Of a stretch of DNA of 64,000 bases, positions 34,141 to 43,147 are shown piece by piece. Where the stretch lies: NCBI GenBank assembly GCA_050291585.1, contig JBNKKA010000002.1:1-64000 (forward strand), given 5' to 3'. Position 1 is the first letter of the stretch. Each line of letters starts with the position of its first letter. Source of the DNA: JASJCL01 sp050291585. Lineage in GTDB: Bacteria > Desulfobacterota > Desulfobacteria > Desulfobacterales > Desulfosarcinaceae. The position numbers and the translations under genes are program-made. Below the pieces are notes generated by a model that worked only from the letters and a program-made list of their open reading frames with translations, did no database searches and was not told where the DNA came from.

Positions 34141-37020
34141 CTATTCGGTCCTGAGGACCAATTGGTGCACATGGGCCTCGGTCCCCGTGCTGAAGCTGAT
34201 GTATTCGGTGGCTACGCCAAAGACGTTTAAGTGCAAGCCGATGGAAAAACTGCTTCCCGGCGACGCATTGATGTCGGAAAGAGCGCTTGACGGCAGGGAG
34301 ATCTCCAGGATCTGCCCCACATCACCCGGGCCCACCTGGGTCCGTACATAACGCGTGCCGCCCCCCAGATCATTAAAGATGCCGGTCTCACCCGAGCCAG
34401 TTTGCTCTAGAGTCGTGGCATTCGTGGAGACATCATAAAGGTCCAGATCGTCAGATGTCAGTGTGCTAGTGTAGTTGGCGACCTCCAGACGCAGGACTGC
34501 CGCCACAACCGTATCACTGACGCTGTTCAACGCGAAAGTGAAATAGGAGCGATGCCGGGAACTGCCCAAGAGTCCGGTTGGGGTGCTGTCGTCATCCTGG
34601 TCATGATTACCGTCTTGATCATAGTGGCCCTGCTGGGCGGCATCCAGGACGGGATTCGGCCGGTCAGGGTCCAGATCAAAACGATATTCGAACGCATTGG
34701 TGACCCCGTCGCCATCCAAATCAGCAGCCCCATCATCAGCGTCGGCATCCAGCCCGTTAGTGTTTTCCCAATAGTCCGGCATCCCATCGGCGTCGCCATC
34801 GACGAACTCATCGGCCCCCATATCGCCGCCGAATCCCTGGGGCCGGGTTTCGCCGTCGATGTCGGTCTCCGGCGCCGAGGCATCGTCCCCCCGGTCGACG
34901 CAGGGCGACCCCGGCCGCAGGTGGCCCTGGGCGTCCAGGAGGGGATCTGCGTCGATGTTGCCGTCTGTCCCGGCCACACCGAACATGTCGGTATTGCTGT
35001 ACTCGATGCTGGTCAGCGAAATGGCATCATCGTGAATGGCCACCCCCTGATCGGCCACGTTACCCCAGATGATGGAGTTGACGATGGTGAGCCTGCTGTC
35101 GTGGTTGTAAATGGCGCCGCCGACGGCGGAGGCGCTCCCGGTACCGACGGCCCGATTTGCGAAAAAAGTGCAGTTGGTGATGAAGGGGTCGCTGCCATTG
35201 TTGTAGATGGCACCACCGTACCCGGACGAATTGTGCCAGGCTTCGTTACCAAGGAAGATGGTGTTGGTGAGGGTGAGGGTGGCAGAGGCGTTGTATATCG
35301 CACCACCCCTGGCCATGCTGAGGCCCTCGGCAAGATTGCCCTGAAAATAAGAATCACTGATGGTCTGGATACCGCCGCCGAGGTAGATCGCCCCGCCCAG
35401 ACCGCTGCTGCTCAGTCCTGCGTAGTTGTCGACAAACCGGCAGGCTGTGATCGTCGCATTCCCGCTACTGATATAGATCGCGCCGCCACCCGATCCATCC
35501 CCAGGGGCACGGTTATTGATGAAAATAGTGTTGCTGATGGAGGGAAACCCACCATTGTTAAAAATCGCACCGCCTTCGGAGGGCTGGGCGGTATTGGAGG
35601 TGAGGTTGTTCTCGAAGTGGCAATTCGCGATGACGGGGGAACCGCCCTCATTGTAAATGGCGCCCCCCTGCCCACTGACACCCGGAATATCCAGAGCGTT
35701 GTTGGAAATGGCGCAGTTGATCAGGTGGGGGGCGGCGTTGTCGATGTAGATCCCACCCCCTTGGCCGTTGATGCTGGCGATGTGGCGGCCGTTCTGGATC
35801 GAGAGTCCATCGATGATGGCATCGGCGCTGATGAAAAGGCAGCGCGTATTATGGTCGCCGTCGATGATGGTCGTGTTGGCCGCTGGATCATGGGCATCGA
35901 GAAGTTCCTCGTCACCCCGAAACCCGCCGTAGATGGTTACCGCCTTGTTGACGCTGACCTGATTTGAGAGGGTGTAGGTGCCGCCCTTCATCCAGATGTC
36001 GCCGCTGTCGGACGAGGCATTGATGGCCGCCTGGAGGTTGTTGAAAGCCTGGACCCATGAGCTGCCGTCACCGCCGGCCGACGCACCGGCGTTCACAAAA
36101 ACAACAGGGGAAAACACGGCCTGGATAGTGGTGTCAGCGCTGATGTTGGCAATCATGTAGGGATTCTGAGGCGCCACGGCTGACCCATTGATCAGCACAG
36201 AGGAGAGATAGAACCCCGGATCGGCCGTTAGGGTGAATGCGGGCGAGTCACCAAGGTTGACGGTCTGGGTTCCCGAGGGATCGATGCTGCCGCCCGTACC
36301 GGCGGAGGCGATAACGGTGAAAGTGGGGGGCGCGAAGGTGGCCTGGATGGTATGGGCCCCCGCCACATCGGCAAAGGTGTAGGTTGCTACCACCCCGGCG
36401 GAAGCACCGTCCACAACGACGTCCAGAATCTGGAAGTTGGTATCAGGGGTGATAGTAAAGGTTTGCGAGCCACCGGGATCCAAGCCGATGGTACCGCTGG
36501 GTTCGATGGAGCCGCCGCTGCCGGCTGACGCAACAATCGCGTATTGGCCTACCCGGATCATCTCTACGACGCCGACGTTGGTTGTCTGATCGACCGTAAC
36601 GGTAATATCGGAGATCTCACCGCGCCACTCGGCGGTACCGCCGATGAGCCCTTCGACCACAACCTGGTACCCGGATCCCGTCTCTATCTGGTCGATCACT
36701 CCGTGATGGTTTTCGATGTCGCATGGCCAGTTGCCTTCACCCTGGGTAGTTCCACCCGAGTCGATCACCATCGCCCGGATCGCTTCGATCCCATATGTAG
36801 TGCAAATGTCGATATCACCTGCCGCCCGGGAGTGGTCACTATCGGATCCTGGGGTCATAAAAACGACTTTGAAGACGACACTGCCGGTGCTTCCCTGGCG
36901 AGTATCGCCACCACAAGCGGCCAGAATAAAGAGCCACAGCAGCACAATAAGAATAAGGTAACGATTCCACGCCAGCCGATTCGCACGATGGGCATTCATA
37001 TCTCTCACTTTCATTCCCAT
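34141..37020 (-). CDS. large beta-helix surface lipoprotein with InlB-type and Ca-binding repeats
   Basis: A 959-residue lipoprotein: hydrophobic signal and lipobox LAACGG near residue 35, then two or more divergent InlB B-repeat-like modules (GSGGSIEPSGT and GTGGSIDPSGT, about 165-310). A right-handed parallel beta-helix of Pmp/CSLREA type follows, with many GGAIYN or GGGIYI turns (about 315-690). Aspartate-rich type 3 thrombospondin-like repeats (DGDADGMPDYWE, DLDGDGVTNAFEY) lie near 745-820. The C-terminal 130-150 residues are beta-rich, like disaggregatase or CBM-type modules. It is probably exposed on the outer membrane for adhesion or polysaccharide handling. Confidence 0.82.
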   Translation of the reverse strand: MGMKVRDMNAHRANRLAWNRYLILIVLLWLFILAACGGDTRQGSTGSVVFKVVFMTPGSDSDHSRAAGDIDICTTYGIEAIRAMVIDSGGTTQGEGNWPCDIENHHGVIDQIETGSGYQVVVEGLIGGTAEWRGEISDITVTVDQTTNVGVVEMIRVGQYAIVASAGSGGSIEPSGTIGLDPGGSQTFTITPDTNFQILDVVVDGASAGVVATYTFADVAGAHTIQATFAPPTFTVIASAGTGGSIDPSGTQTVNLGDSPAFTLTADPGFYLSSVLINGSAVAPQNPYMIANISADTTIQAVFSPVVFVNAGASAGGDGSSWVQAFNNLQAAINASSDSGDIWMKGGTYTLSNQVSVNKAVTIYGGFRGDEELLDAHDPAANTTIIDGDHNTRCLFISADAIIDGLSIQNGRHIASINGQGGGIYIDNAAPHLINCAISNNALDIPGVSGQGGAIYNEGGSPVIANCHFENNLTSNTAQPSEGGAIFNNGGFPSISNTIFINNRAPGDGSGGGAIYISSGNATITACRFVDNYAGLSSSGLGGAIYLGGGIQTISDSYFQGNLAEGLSMARGGAIYNASATLTLTNTIFLGNEAWHNSSGYGGAIYNNGSDPFITNCTFFANRAVGTGSASAVGGAIYNHDSRLTIVNSIIWGNVADQGVAIHDDAISLTSIEYSNTDMFGVAGTDGNIDADPLLDAQGHLRPGSPCVDRGDDASAPETDIDGETRPQGFGGDMGADEFVDGDADGMPDYWENTNGLDADADDGAADLDGDGVTNAFEYRFDLDPDRPNPVLDAAQQGHYDQDGNHDQDDDSTPTGLLGSSRHRSYFTFALNSVSDTVVAAVLRLEVANYTSTLTSDDLDLYDVSTNATTLEQTGSGETGIFNDLGGGTRYVRTQVGPGDVGQILEISLPSSALSDINASPGSSFSIGLHLNVFGVATEYISFSTGTEAHVHQLVLRTE

Positions 37021-37159
37021 CTGTCAGTTTCTGAAACAATCCCGGTTACATGATGAGGCCTGGTCGATGGGGAGACCAATGTTATTGCGATTGCATGCTC
37101 GGTTGCCAGACCACAATAGAAAAAAACGGATCCGGCGACACCACGACGCTTTGAGCCGC

Positions 37160-38110
37160 TCAGGCCGCTACCGGCGGCATGCGGGTGGGGAAGGAACGCG
37201 CCCGCTGGATATCGACGACCGATCCTTCGAAGGGTCCCTGGCGGCCCAGTTTGCAGGTGGCCATGGCGGCGCCGAAGTCGCCTGCAGCACCCGGGCTGCG
37301 TCCCGCCAGGCGTTGCAAGAGGTAGCCGGCCATGTAGGTATCCCCGCAGCCGGTGGGGTCGACCTCCGCTTCAGGCAGGAAGGCCGGAATTCGCTCCAGC
37401 CGTCCCTGGTGGAGAACCAACGAACCACGCCGCCCCAGGGTGACGATCACCTCGGGAACCCCCCAGTCAGCGATGCGCCGGGCGGCTAGAGCCATGTCGC
37501 TGGTGCCCGTCAGCAGGCGGGCTTCATCTTCGCTGGCCTTGAGGGCCGTTACCGCCGGCAGAAAATCCTGTTTGGCCGGCCAGTCGCGCACGATGATGCG
37601 CGTGTCCACAACATGCCGCAGAAGGCCCTGGACATCCAGGGACACCTGTCCCCGCCGGGCCAGGGCCGGAATCAGGTCGAGTTCGATATCCCCCGCCGTG
37701 AGGGGACCCAGGTGAAACCAGCGCGCCGCCACCCCGCCCAGATCGGCCCGAGTCAAGGATTCGGCCAAAGCGGTGACCGATTGCTCGCGGTGGTCGGGGC
37801 GCGTGTCCTTATAGCGGTTGACAAAACTGGTGGTGACGGCACTGGGCCCGACGTGCAGGGCGACCCCCTTTTCGCGAAGGGTCGCCAGGGCAAGGGCATC
37901 GAACGCATCGCCCGCCGCTCGGGTATAGGCGGCTATACGCAGGGCCTTGAACCCGCCCAGGGCCATGGCGGTGTAGTAAAAGGTCCCTCCCGGCAGGTTG
38001 GTGCTGCACCCCGGGGCTTCCACCCGGTCGCGGGTCAGGTGGCCGACCACGCAGACATCGCAGGGGTGCGCTAAACCAGAATCCAGGCCTTTTGGGGGAT
38101 GTTCGATCAT
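37160..38110 (-). CDS. PfkB-family carbohydrate kinase
   Basis: A 316-residue ribokinase-like kinase. N-terminal glycines lie in NLPGGTFYYTA, and the C-terminal signature is intact as DPTGCGDTYMAGYLL, containing the anion hole and catalytic aspartate. The substrate (sugar or nucleoside) is not clear. ATG 38110 is preferred; the frame is open to 38188, but that part overlaps the upstream J-domain gene's 3' end. The two genes are separated by only 5 bases. Confidence 0.85.
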   Translation of the reverse strand: MIEHPPKGLDSGLAHPCDVCVVGHLTRDRVEAPGCSTNLPGGTFYYTAMALGGFKALRIAAYTRAAGDAFDALALATLREKGVALHVGPSAVTTSFVNRYKDTRPDHREQSVTALAESLTRADLGGVAARWFHLGPLTAGDIELDLIPALARRGQVSLDVQGLLRHVVDTRIIVRDWPAKQDFLPAVTALKASEDEARLLTGTSDMALAARRIADWGVPEVIVTLGRRGSLVLHQGRLERIPAFLPEAEVDPTGCGDTYMAGYLLQRLAGRSPGAAGDFGAAMATCKLGRQGPFEGSVVDIQRARSFPTRMPPVAA

Positions 38111-38115
38111 GGTTC

Positions 38116-38865
38116 TCAACGCTTGGGCGGGGTTCGCAGGGCGGGTTTGGGCTGGATCCAGCGTTGGACATAGCCGTCGTAAAACCACTTGTCGGGAAAC
38201 CCGCTGCGGCGCACGAAGGTGGGGTTGCGGGCCCAGTCGATCAGTTTCTCGTAGGCCTCCTGAATCTTGCGGAAGGCGGCCGGTTTGCCCCCCAGGTCGG
38301 GGTGATGGCGTTTTACCTGCTCGCGGTAGGCGCTCTTGATGTGGCGCTCCAGGGTGGCCGGGTCGGTGTCCTTTTGATCGAACTTGAGGGACATCATGGC
38401 GGCCCCCTTCACCGAGGGCAGCGTCGATTCATAGGGGATCACGCCATGGGTATCGGCGTCGGCGGGAGCAGCCATTGCCAGCACGCTCTGGCTGGCGCGG
38501 TAGCGTTTTTTGGTGCGTCCCTGCTCCGCCCACCAGGCTTTGCCCAGGGCCTCCGAAAGGGCGCAAAAATCCCCCACGGGCAGACGCTCCGGGGAGCGCG
38601 GGAGCATAAAGCTGTAGATCGAATCCTCCCCATGGGGGAGTACGTCCATGACTACCATGTATTCGCTGAAGTAGAAGGTGGCGTAGCGGATATTGAGGGC
38701 CTTGAGCAGTCCCGAACGGCGGTTGAGAGCGGCCAAGAGGCGCTGCCGGCAGGCAAGCGAACAATAACGCTTGCGAGCCATGTTTGCCGTGGTGCCGCAG
38801 GAGAGGCAGCGCCGCTGGGCGGGCTTGTGCCTGGCCGGCAGTTGTGTGTGGGTGGAAGCGGTCAT
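38116..38865 (-). CDS. zinc-finger plus C-terminal J-domain protein
   Basis: A 249-residue protein. The N-terminus has a CxxC...CxxxC zinc-finger-like segment (CLSCGTTANMARKRYCSLAC). The middle is of unknown fold. The C-terminal 70 residues contain a J-domain with the HPD tripeptide in KRHHPDLGGKP and the following helix FRKIQEAYEKL. J-domains stimulate Hsp70 (DnaK), so it may be a specialised co-chaperone. ATG 38865 is preferred over 38937 because the added residues look non-coding. Confidence 0.75.
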   Translation of the reverse strand: MTASTHTQLPARHKPAQRRCLSCGTTANMARKRYCSLACRQRLLAALNRRSGLLKALNIRYATFYFSEYMVVMDVLPHGEDSIYSFMLPRSPERLPVGDFCALSEALGKAWWAEQGRTKKRYRASQSVLAMAAPADADTHGVIPYESTLPSVKGAAMMSLKFDQKDTDPATLERHIKSAYREQVKRHHPDLGGKPAAFRKIQEAYEKLIDWARNPTFVRRSGFPDKWFYDGYVQRWIQPKPALRTPPKR

Positions 38866-38951
38866 GGGGAGCACTATACCAGGATTCCCCCGGGAGGTGA
38901 ATACCTGACGCCCGAACACACCGCGGCCGCCGGCCATCAGCTGTCAACCGA

Positions 38952-39479
38952 TCAGGATCGGACGCGCACCCATGGCAGGCCGAGCCCCCGGCCGCGCACC
39001 AGCCGAATGAGAACCACCAGCACCCCGCTTCCCAGGACCAGGCCGAGATCACGAAACCCGTCGAAGATTACCGAATGGATGACGTCCGTCAGGTTGCTAT
39101 ACCCTGTGCTCCAATGCAGCTCGAAGGGCCATAAAAAAGAGACCGGTGAGGTGGTGAAGAGGGCATCGGCCACCACATGGGAGAAGATCACCGCAAAGGC
39201 GGTGCGGAAACGAATCCGGGGCAGTATATGCCAATGCTGCGAAACAGCGGAAACCAGGTAGCCGGCCACCAGGGCGAAGAGCAGGCTGTGGGTGGGCCCC
39301 CGGTGAAAGAGGCTGCCGTTGCCGTCCACCAGCAGCCCGATGATGACGTCCACATCGGGGAGGTTGGCCAGGACGGTGATGAATAGCACCCATTTGAGAC
39401 GCTCGGTTGCCGGGGGTTGCGGTTCGGTAGCCTCGTGGGTGAGCAGGCCGATGGCCATGTGTCCAAGGGGGAGTGGCAT
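38952..39479 (-). CDS. YdjM/DUF457-type membrane-bound metal-dependent hydrolase
   Basis: A 175-residue membrane protein with about four transmembrane helices. It has the family's metal ligands: GHMAIGLL at the start, ANLPDVDVI, HRGPTHSLLF and SHVVADALFT. E. coli YdjM is LexA-regulated; the substrate is unknown, possibly a phospholipid. Length is typical. It stands upstream of the J-domain gene on the same strand. Confidence 0.85.
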   Translation of the reverse strand: MPLPLGHMAIGLLTHEATEPQPPATERLKWVLFITVLANLPDVDVIIGLLVDGNGSLFHRGPTHSLLFALVAGYLVSAVSQHWHILPRIRFRTAFAVIFSHVVADALFTTSPVSFLWPFELHWSTGYSNLTDVIHSVIFDGFRDLGLVLGSGVLVVLIRLVRGRGLGLPWVRVRS

Positions 39480-40101
39480 CTTATGGATTCTCCTAAATTA
39501 TGGCTGGCTATTGGCGGGCGTTTTCAGCCTGTCCATCCCTCATGTGGCGGTTCGTATAGTCTCATGCTCATTGATACCAGATGGTCGTAGGAGAAAGCGC
39601 TGAGGTCCAGCCGAATTTATGAATTGACGCGTGATATTTTGTTCTGCCGCCTCCCGGCGATGCCCCGGTCGTTGCTACCAGTGGCGGTCGAGATGTCGAT
39701 TCAGGATCAATGCGAACACAGTGGGAGCCGTTGCCATTCGAGGTCAGGAGGTGGCTGCGCTTGAGCTGTCGGTTCGTATGAGCTTTGCATCGACCGGGGT
39801 CGCCGCCAGGCGTCGGGTGCTCTTGTAGCAGGTTTGATACCAGGAAAGATTCCAGCGGTAAAATTTACTCCAGAGCAGCGGACCGGCAACAGCCAGGGAT
39901 AGATTTTGGCTTAGATTTAGGGTATTAACGGAATTCAAGAAAAATTTGCACCAGCCAAATAACTGAAGCCAAAGGCCATCCAAGGGCGGCAGGTGACGAA
40001 AGCTTTAAGAGGAATTGTGAAATCATTTTCCACCTCAATTGTGGCAATGGGGTGTCATGGTATCACTACCCTATCCACCATGGTGGGAGGAGAGTTATCA
40101 A
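39480..40101. other. 620-base intergenic region
   Basis: It separates the divergent YdjM-like gene and the second beta-helix lipoprotein. Short reading frames exist on both strands (for example 39744-39983 minus) but have no ribosome site or recognisable family; they may be debris from a lost gene. The last 100 bases are AT-richer and probably hold the lipoprotein promoter. Confidence 0.4.
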
Positions 40102-41229
40102 ATGCAATCGCCCCTTGATAAAAGGTCTCCATCGATGCGCGCTGCACTGGCGCTCATTTTTATCCTGCTGTTGATCGCCTGCGGCGGCAGCGGATCGGGC
40201 ACAGGCACCCCCGACAGCGATCACGATCCCATCGCCTTTGAAGATGACTGGCCGGCGGCGGGCACCAGCGACAGTCTCTGTTCCGTTCCCACCGAGGCCC
40301 AAGCCGAGGAGAGCGGCATGCCCGACCAGGTGGTGGGCAGCGGTACCCCGGAGAGCTGCACCAGTGACGCCTTTGTGGACGCCGTGGCCCTAGGCGGGGT
40401 GATCACCTTCGACTGCGGCCCGGACCCGGTCACCATCACCCTCACCGAGACGGCCAAAATCTTCAACGACACCGGCCCCCACATTATCATCGACGGGGGC
40501 GCTAAGGTGACCCTCGACGGCGACGGCCGGCATCGTATCCTTTATATGAACACCTGCGACCAAGATCAGGTCTGGACCACCTCCCACTGCCAGGACCAGG
40601 ATCACCCCCACCTGACGGTGCAGAACCTCACCTTCGTCAACGGCAACGCGGCCGGTGAACAACCCGAGGGCAGCGGCGGGGCGATTTTCGTACGCGGAGG
40701 GCGCTTCAAGATCGTCAACTGCCGCTTTTTCAACAACCGCTGCGATGGATCGGGACCCGATGTGGGCGGGGCGGCGGTGCGTGTCTTCGACCAGCATGAT
40801 GACCAGCCCGTCTACGTGGTCGCCTCCACCTTTGGGGGCCGCAGCGATCTGGCCAACATCGGGTCCAACGGCGGAGGCCTGAGCAGCATCGGGGTCTCCT
40901 TCACCGTCCTCAACACTGTTTTCAGCCACAACCAGGCCATCGGCAACGGTGCCAACCCCCAGCGCGACGGCACACCCGGTGGCGGCAGCGGCGGCGCCAT
41001 TTACAACGACGGCAACACCTTCACCCTCAATGTGTGCGGCAGCAGCCTCACAGACAACACCGCCAACGAGGGCGGCGGGGCGATCTTCTACGTGAGCAAC
41101 GACCGCAGCGGTACCTTGCGCATCGAAGATTCGGTGCTGAGGGACAACCCAGAGTTGGGGTTCAGGACCCTCCCCGGTATCTTTGTCCTGGCCGGAGAGA
41201 CCGAGTACATCGATTCGGTAATCGAGTAG
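40102..41229 (+). CDS. beta-helix (Pmp/CSLREA-like) lipoprotein
   Basis: A 375-residue predicted lipoprotein: signal peptide and lipobox LLIACGGS (about residues 20-27). A mature beta-helix follows, with strands such as HLTVQNLTFVNGNA, GGAIFVRGGRF and GGAIYNDGN typical of polymorphic outer-membrane proteins. The 6-7 cysteines after the lipobox are more than usual. ATG 40102 with GGGAGGAGAG upstream is preferred; ATG 40135 is possible. It resembles the central module of the 959-residue lipoprotein at 34141, so the two may be paralogues. Confidence 0.8.
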   Translation: MQSPLDKRSPSMRAALALIFILLLIACGGSGSGTGTPDSDHDPIAFEDDWPAAGTSDSLCSVPTEAQAEESGMPDQVVGSGTPESCTSDAFVDAVALGGVITFDCGPDPVTITLTETAKIFNDTGPHIIIDGGAKVTLDGDGRHRILYMNTCDQDQVWTTSHCQDQDHPHLTVQNLTFVNGNAAGEQPEGSGGAIFVRGGRFKIVNCRFFNNRCDGSGPDVGGAAVRVFDQHDDQPVYVVASTFGGRSDLANIGSNGGGLSSIGVSFTVLNTVFSHNQAIGNGANPQRDGTPGGGSGGAIYNDGNTFTLNVCGSSLTDNTANEGGGAIFYVSNDRSGTLRIEDSVLRDNPELGFRTLPGIFVLAGETEYIDSVIE

Positions 41230-41264
41230 GGCGTTCGTAAAACCGGAAAATCGCAGAGGAAGCG

Positions 41265-41672
41265 ATGACGGGTATCAAGAATCTGGGTCAACTGCTGGCG
41301 GGAATGGACCCCATTTTGGGCGCAACGGCCTGGGTCTTTGTCACTCTGCCAGACGCCGCCTACGGTGACCGCGCCGAGCTCGCCCCCCTGGGATGCTTTC
41401 ATGAAAACGAAGGTCTGACCCTCATCATCCCCCGGTCCAGGGCCGACGATGCCGGGTGCGCCTATGACGGCGTTTACCGGGCCATCACCCTGAGGGTCCA
41501 CTCCAGCCTGTCCGCCGTGGGTCTGACCGCGGCAGTGGCCGCGGCCTTAGCCGATCACGGCATCAGCGCCAACGTGGTGGCCGCCTTCCACCACGACCAC
41601 ATCTTCGTGCCGGCGGACAGGGCCGCGGAGGCCCTCGACGCCCTCCACGCCCTTCAACAATCCCACTGTTAA
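41265..41672 (+). CDS. ACT-domain protein (COG3602)
   Basis: A 135-residue protein with a DUF2241-type N-terminal half (LGQLLAGMDPILGATAWVFVTL) and an ACT-like C-terminal domain (YRAITLRVHSSLSAVGLTAAVA...FHHDHIFVP). ACT domains bind small ligands such as amino acids, so regulatory binding is likely, with unknown ligand. It lies 35 bases after the lipoprotein gene. Its end is followed by a palindromic repeat element. Confidence 0.82.
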   Translation: MTGIKNLGQLLAGMDPILGATAWVFVTLPDAAYGDRAELAPLGCFHENEGLTLIIPRSRADDAGCAYDGVYRAITLRVHSSLSAVGLTAAVAAALADHGISANVVAAFHHDHIFVPADRAAEALDALHALQQSHC

Positions 41673-41686
41673 ACCGCTGCAGATAG

Positions 41687-41837
41687 TTAGTGTCCGTCCA
41701 GAAATGGTGAATCTCGCCCGAGTTCAAGGCGGGTGACAATTCCAAACCGGAGGAATATTATTAATATTTCGAGGATTTGGATTTGTCACCCAACGCAGCA
41801 AATCGGGTGAGAGGTGCCGTTTCTGGATGGGCACTAA
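41687..41837. repeat. MITE-like palindromic element, copy 1
   Basis: A 151-base element bounded by imperfect terminal inverted repeats of about 21 bases (TTAGTGTCCGTCCAGAAATGG and the reverse complement CCGTTTCTGGATGGGCACTAA). Internal inverted segments include GTGACAATTCCAAA and TTTGGATTTGTCAC. A related copy lies at 61665-61833. No transposase is encoded. Confidence 0.8.
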
Positions 41838-41854
41838 CCAATGAACCCTTTAAC

Positions 41855-41891
41855 GAAAAAAGGAGCCGCCCACAAGGACGACTCCTTTTTC
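41855..41891 (-). terminator. intrinsic terminator of the qmoABC transcript
   Basis: Read on the minus strand, AAAAAGGAGTCGTCC pairs with GGGCGGCTCCTTTTTT around the loop TTGT, with two mismatches, and ends in a T-run. It lies 32 bases after the qmoC stop. Confidence 0.75.
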
Positions 41892-41922
41892 GATTCTTGA
41901 ACAGACGAAGGTGTAGGTCGGC

Positions 41923-43065
41923 TTACTTCCGTCCGCTATACTCCTGATAGGTCATGGCCACGGTGCGATAGACGATGTGGGCCAGTTTGGAGAAGGGCGT
42001 GTAGGCGAACAGGCTCCAGACAAAAATCAAATGGAGATAGTAGACGATGGCCATCAGGCCATACATCCCGCCCAGACGCAGCATCTCGGTGAACATTCCG
42101 GTGACGCCGAGGCACAAGACCAAACCCACCAGATACCAGTCCCAGTAGGTGGTCGCTTCGTCACCGAGGCGCTTCTTGAGCAGCAGCAGTCCACCGATGA
42201 TCAGGGAGATCCCGCCCAGGTTACCCAGCCACTTGATCGGGTTGATCTGCTGATAAGGTCCTTCAATATGAAAGACCCACTCGGCGGCAAAGAAACAAGC
42301 CGTGACGATAAATAGGGCGATGAAGCCGAAGAAGACCATCATATGCGGTGTGGCCCGATCGGCGTTGTCCCCGCACTCGTTGAATTTGTCGTGCTTCAGA
42401 ATCGTCGGAACCGTTTTGATCAGGGCCTGAACGAAACCGGCCGGATCGATCTTCTCCTGGTCGGTCTTGCCCTCGGCCAGGGCGTTAGCGTGCATGGCGT
42501 CGATGAAGCGTTTCAGCCCCAGGCCGAAAATCGCGATGGCGCCGGTGAAGGTGGGAATCATGATAATATCCACCATATAGTTGTTGATGTAGTCAGACTG
42601 CCAGAGGTGGTCGCCCGTAGGGGCAAAGTTGAGCCAGTCGATCCCCACCATTTTAAGCAGCAGGCCCACCACCAGAAAGATAACCGCCGGAATGGCCAGC
42701 AGGATGGGGAGCTTTTTGGGATCGGTGACCATCTTGGCAATGGGTTTTGGCGTGGCGTACTCTGCCACGGCGGCGGCCCGCACGGCGGCTAGGACTTCGC
42801 CCGGCTTGGCCCCGCGGGGGCACAAGCTGGTGCAGTCGCCGCAGTTGTGGCACAGCCAGATATCGCCGTTACCTATAAGGCGGTCCTTGAGCCCCCATGA
42901 GGCCGCAATCATCTCCTTGCGTGGGAAGGGCTTGGTGTCCGGACTGATGGGACAGGCTACGGCGCAGGTGGCGCATTGGTAGCACTTTTTAACATCGGCG
43001 CCCCCCAGGCGGGAGACTTCCTCAATAAACCCAACATCGGGTTCGACAAGATATGAATCTGCCAT
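41923..43065 (-). CDS. qmoC: quinone-interacting membrane-bound oxidoreductase subunit QmoC
   Basis: A 380-residue subunit: an N-terminal HdrC-like domain with two [4Fe-4S] motifs (CYQCATCAVACP and CHNCGDCTSLCP), then a cytochrome b/NarI-like membrane domain with about six helices and histidines for heme (FFGFIALFIVTA, YYLHLIFVWS). QmoC takes electrons from menaquinol and passes them to QmoAB and on to AprAB. It follows qmoB after 82 bases and ends at a terminator. Confidence 0.95.
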   Translation of the reverse strand: MADSYLVEPDVGFIEEVSRLGGADVKKCYQCATCAVACPISPDTKPFPRKEMIAASWGLKDRLIGNGDIWLCHNCGDCTSLCPRGAKPGEVLAAVRAAAVAEYATPKPIAKMVTDPKKLPILLAIPAVIFLVVGLLLKMVGIDWLNFAPTGDHLWQSDYINNYMVDIIMIPTFTGAIAIFGLGLKRFIDAMHANALAEGKTDQEKIDPAGFVQALIKTVPTILKHDKFNECGDNADRATPHMMVFFGFIALFIVTACFFAAEWVFHIEGPYQQINPIKWLGNLGGISLIIGGLLLLKKRLGDEATTYWDWYLVGLVLCLGVTGMFTEMLRLGGMYGLMAIVYYLHLIFVWSLFAYTPFSKLAHIVYRTVAMTYQEYSGRK

Positions 43066-43147
43066 GGATAATTCCTCCTAGCTTGGCAAACAAAGCATAA
43101 TTGCATCAATTCCTGTGTACAACGGACAGGATCCGACGCGGGACTGT

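Noticed and set aside
39480..40101. Short frames suggesting a transposase remnant
   Set aside because: No DDE-type motif, ribosome site or inverted repeats could be identified.
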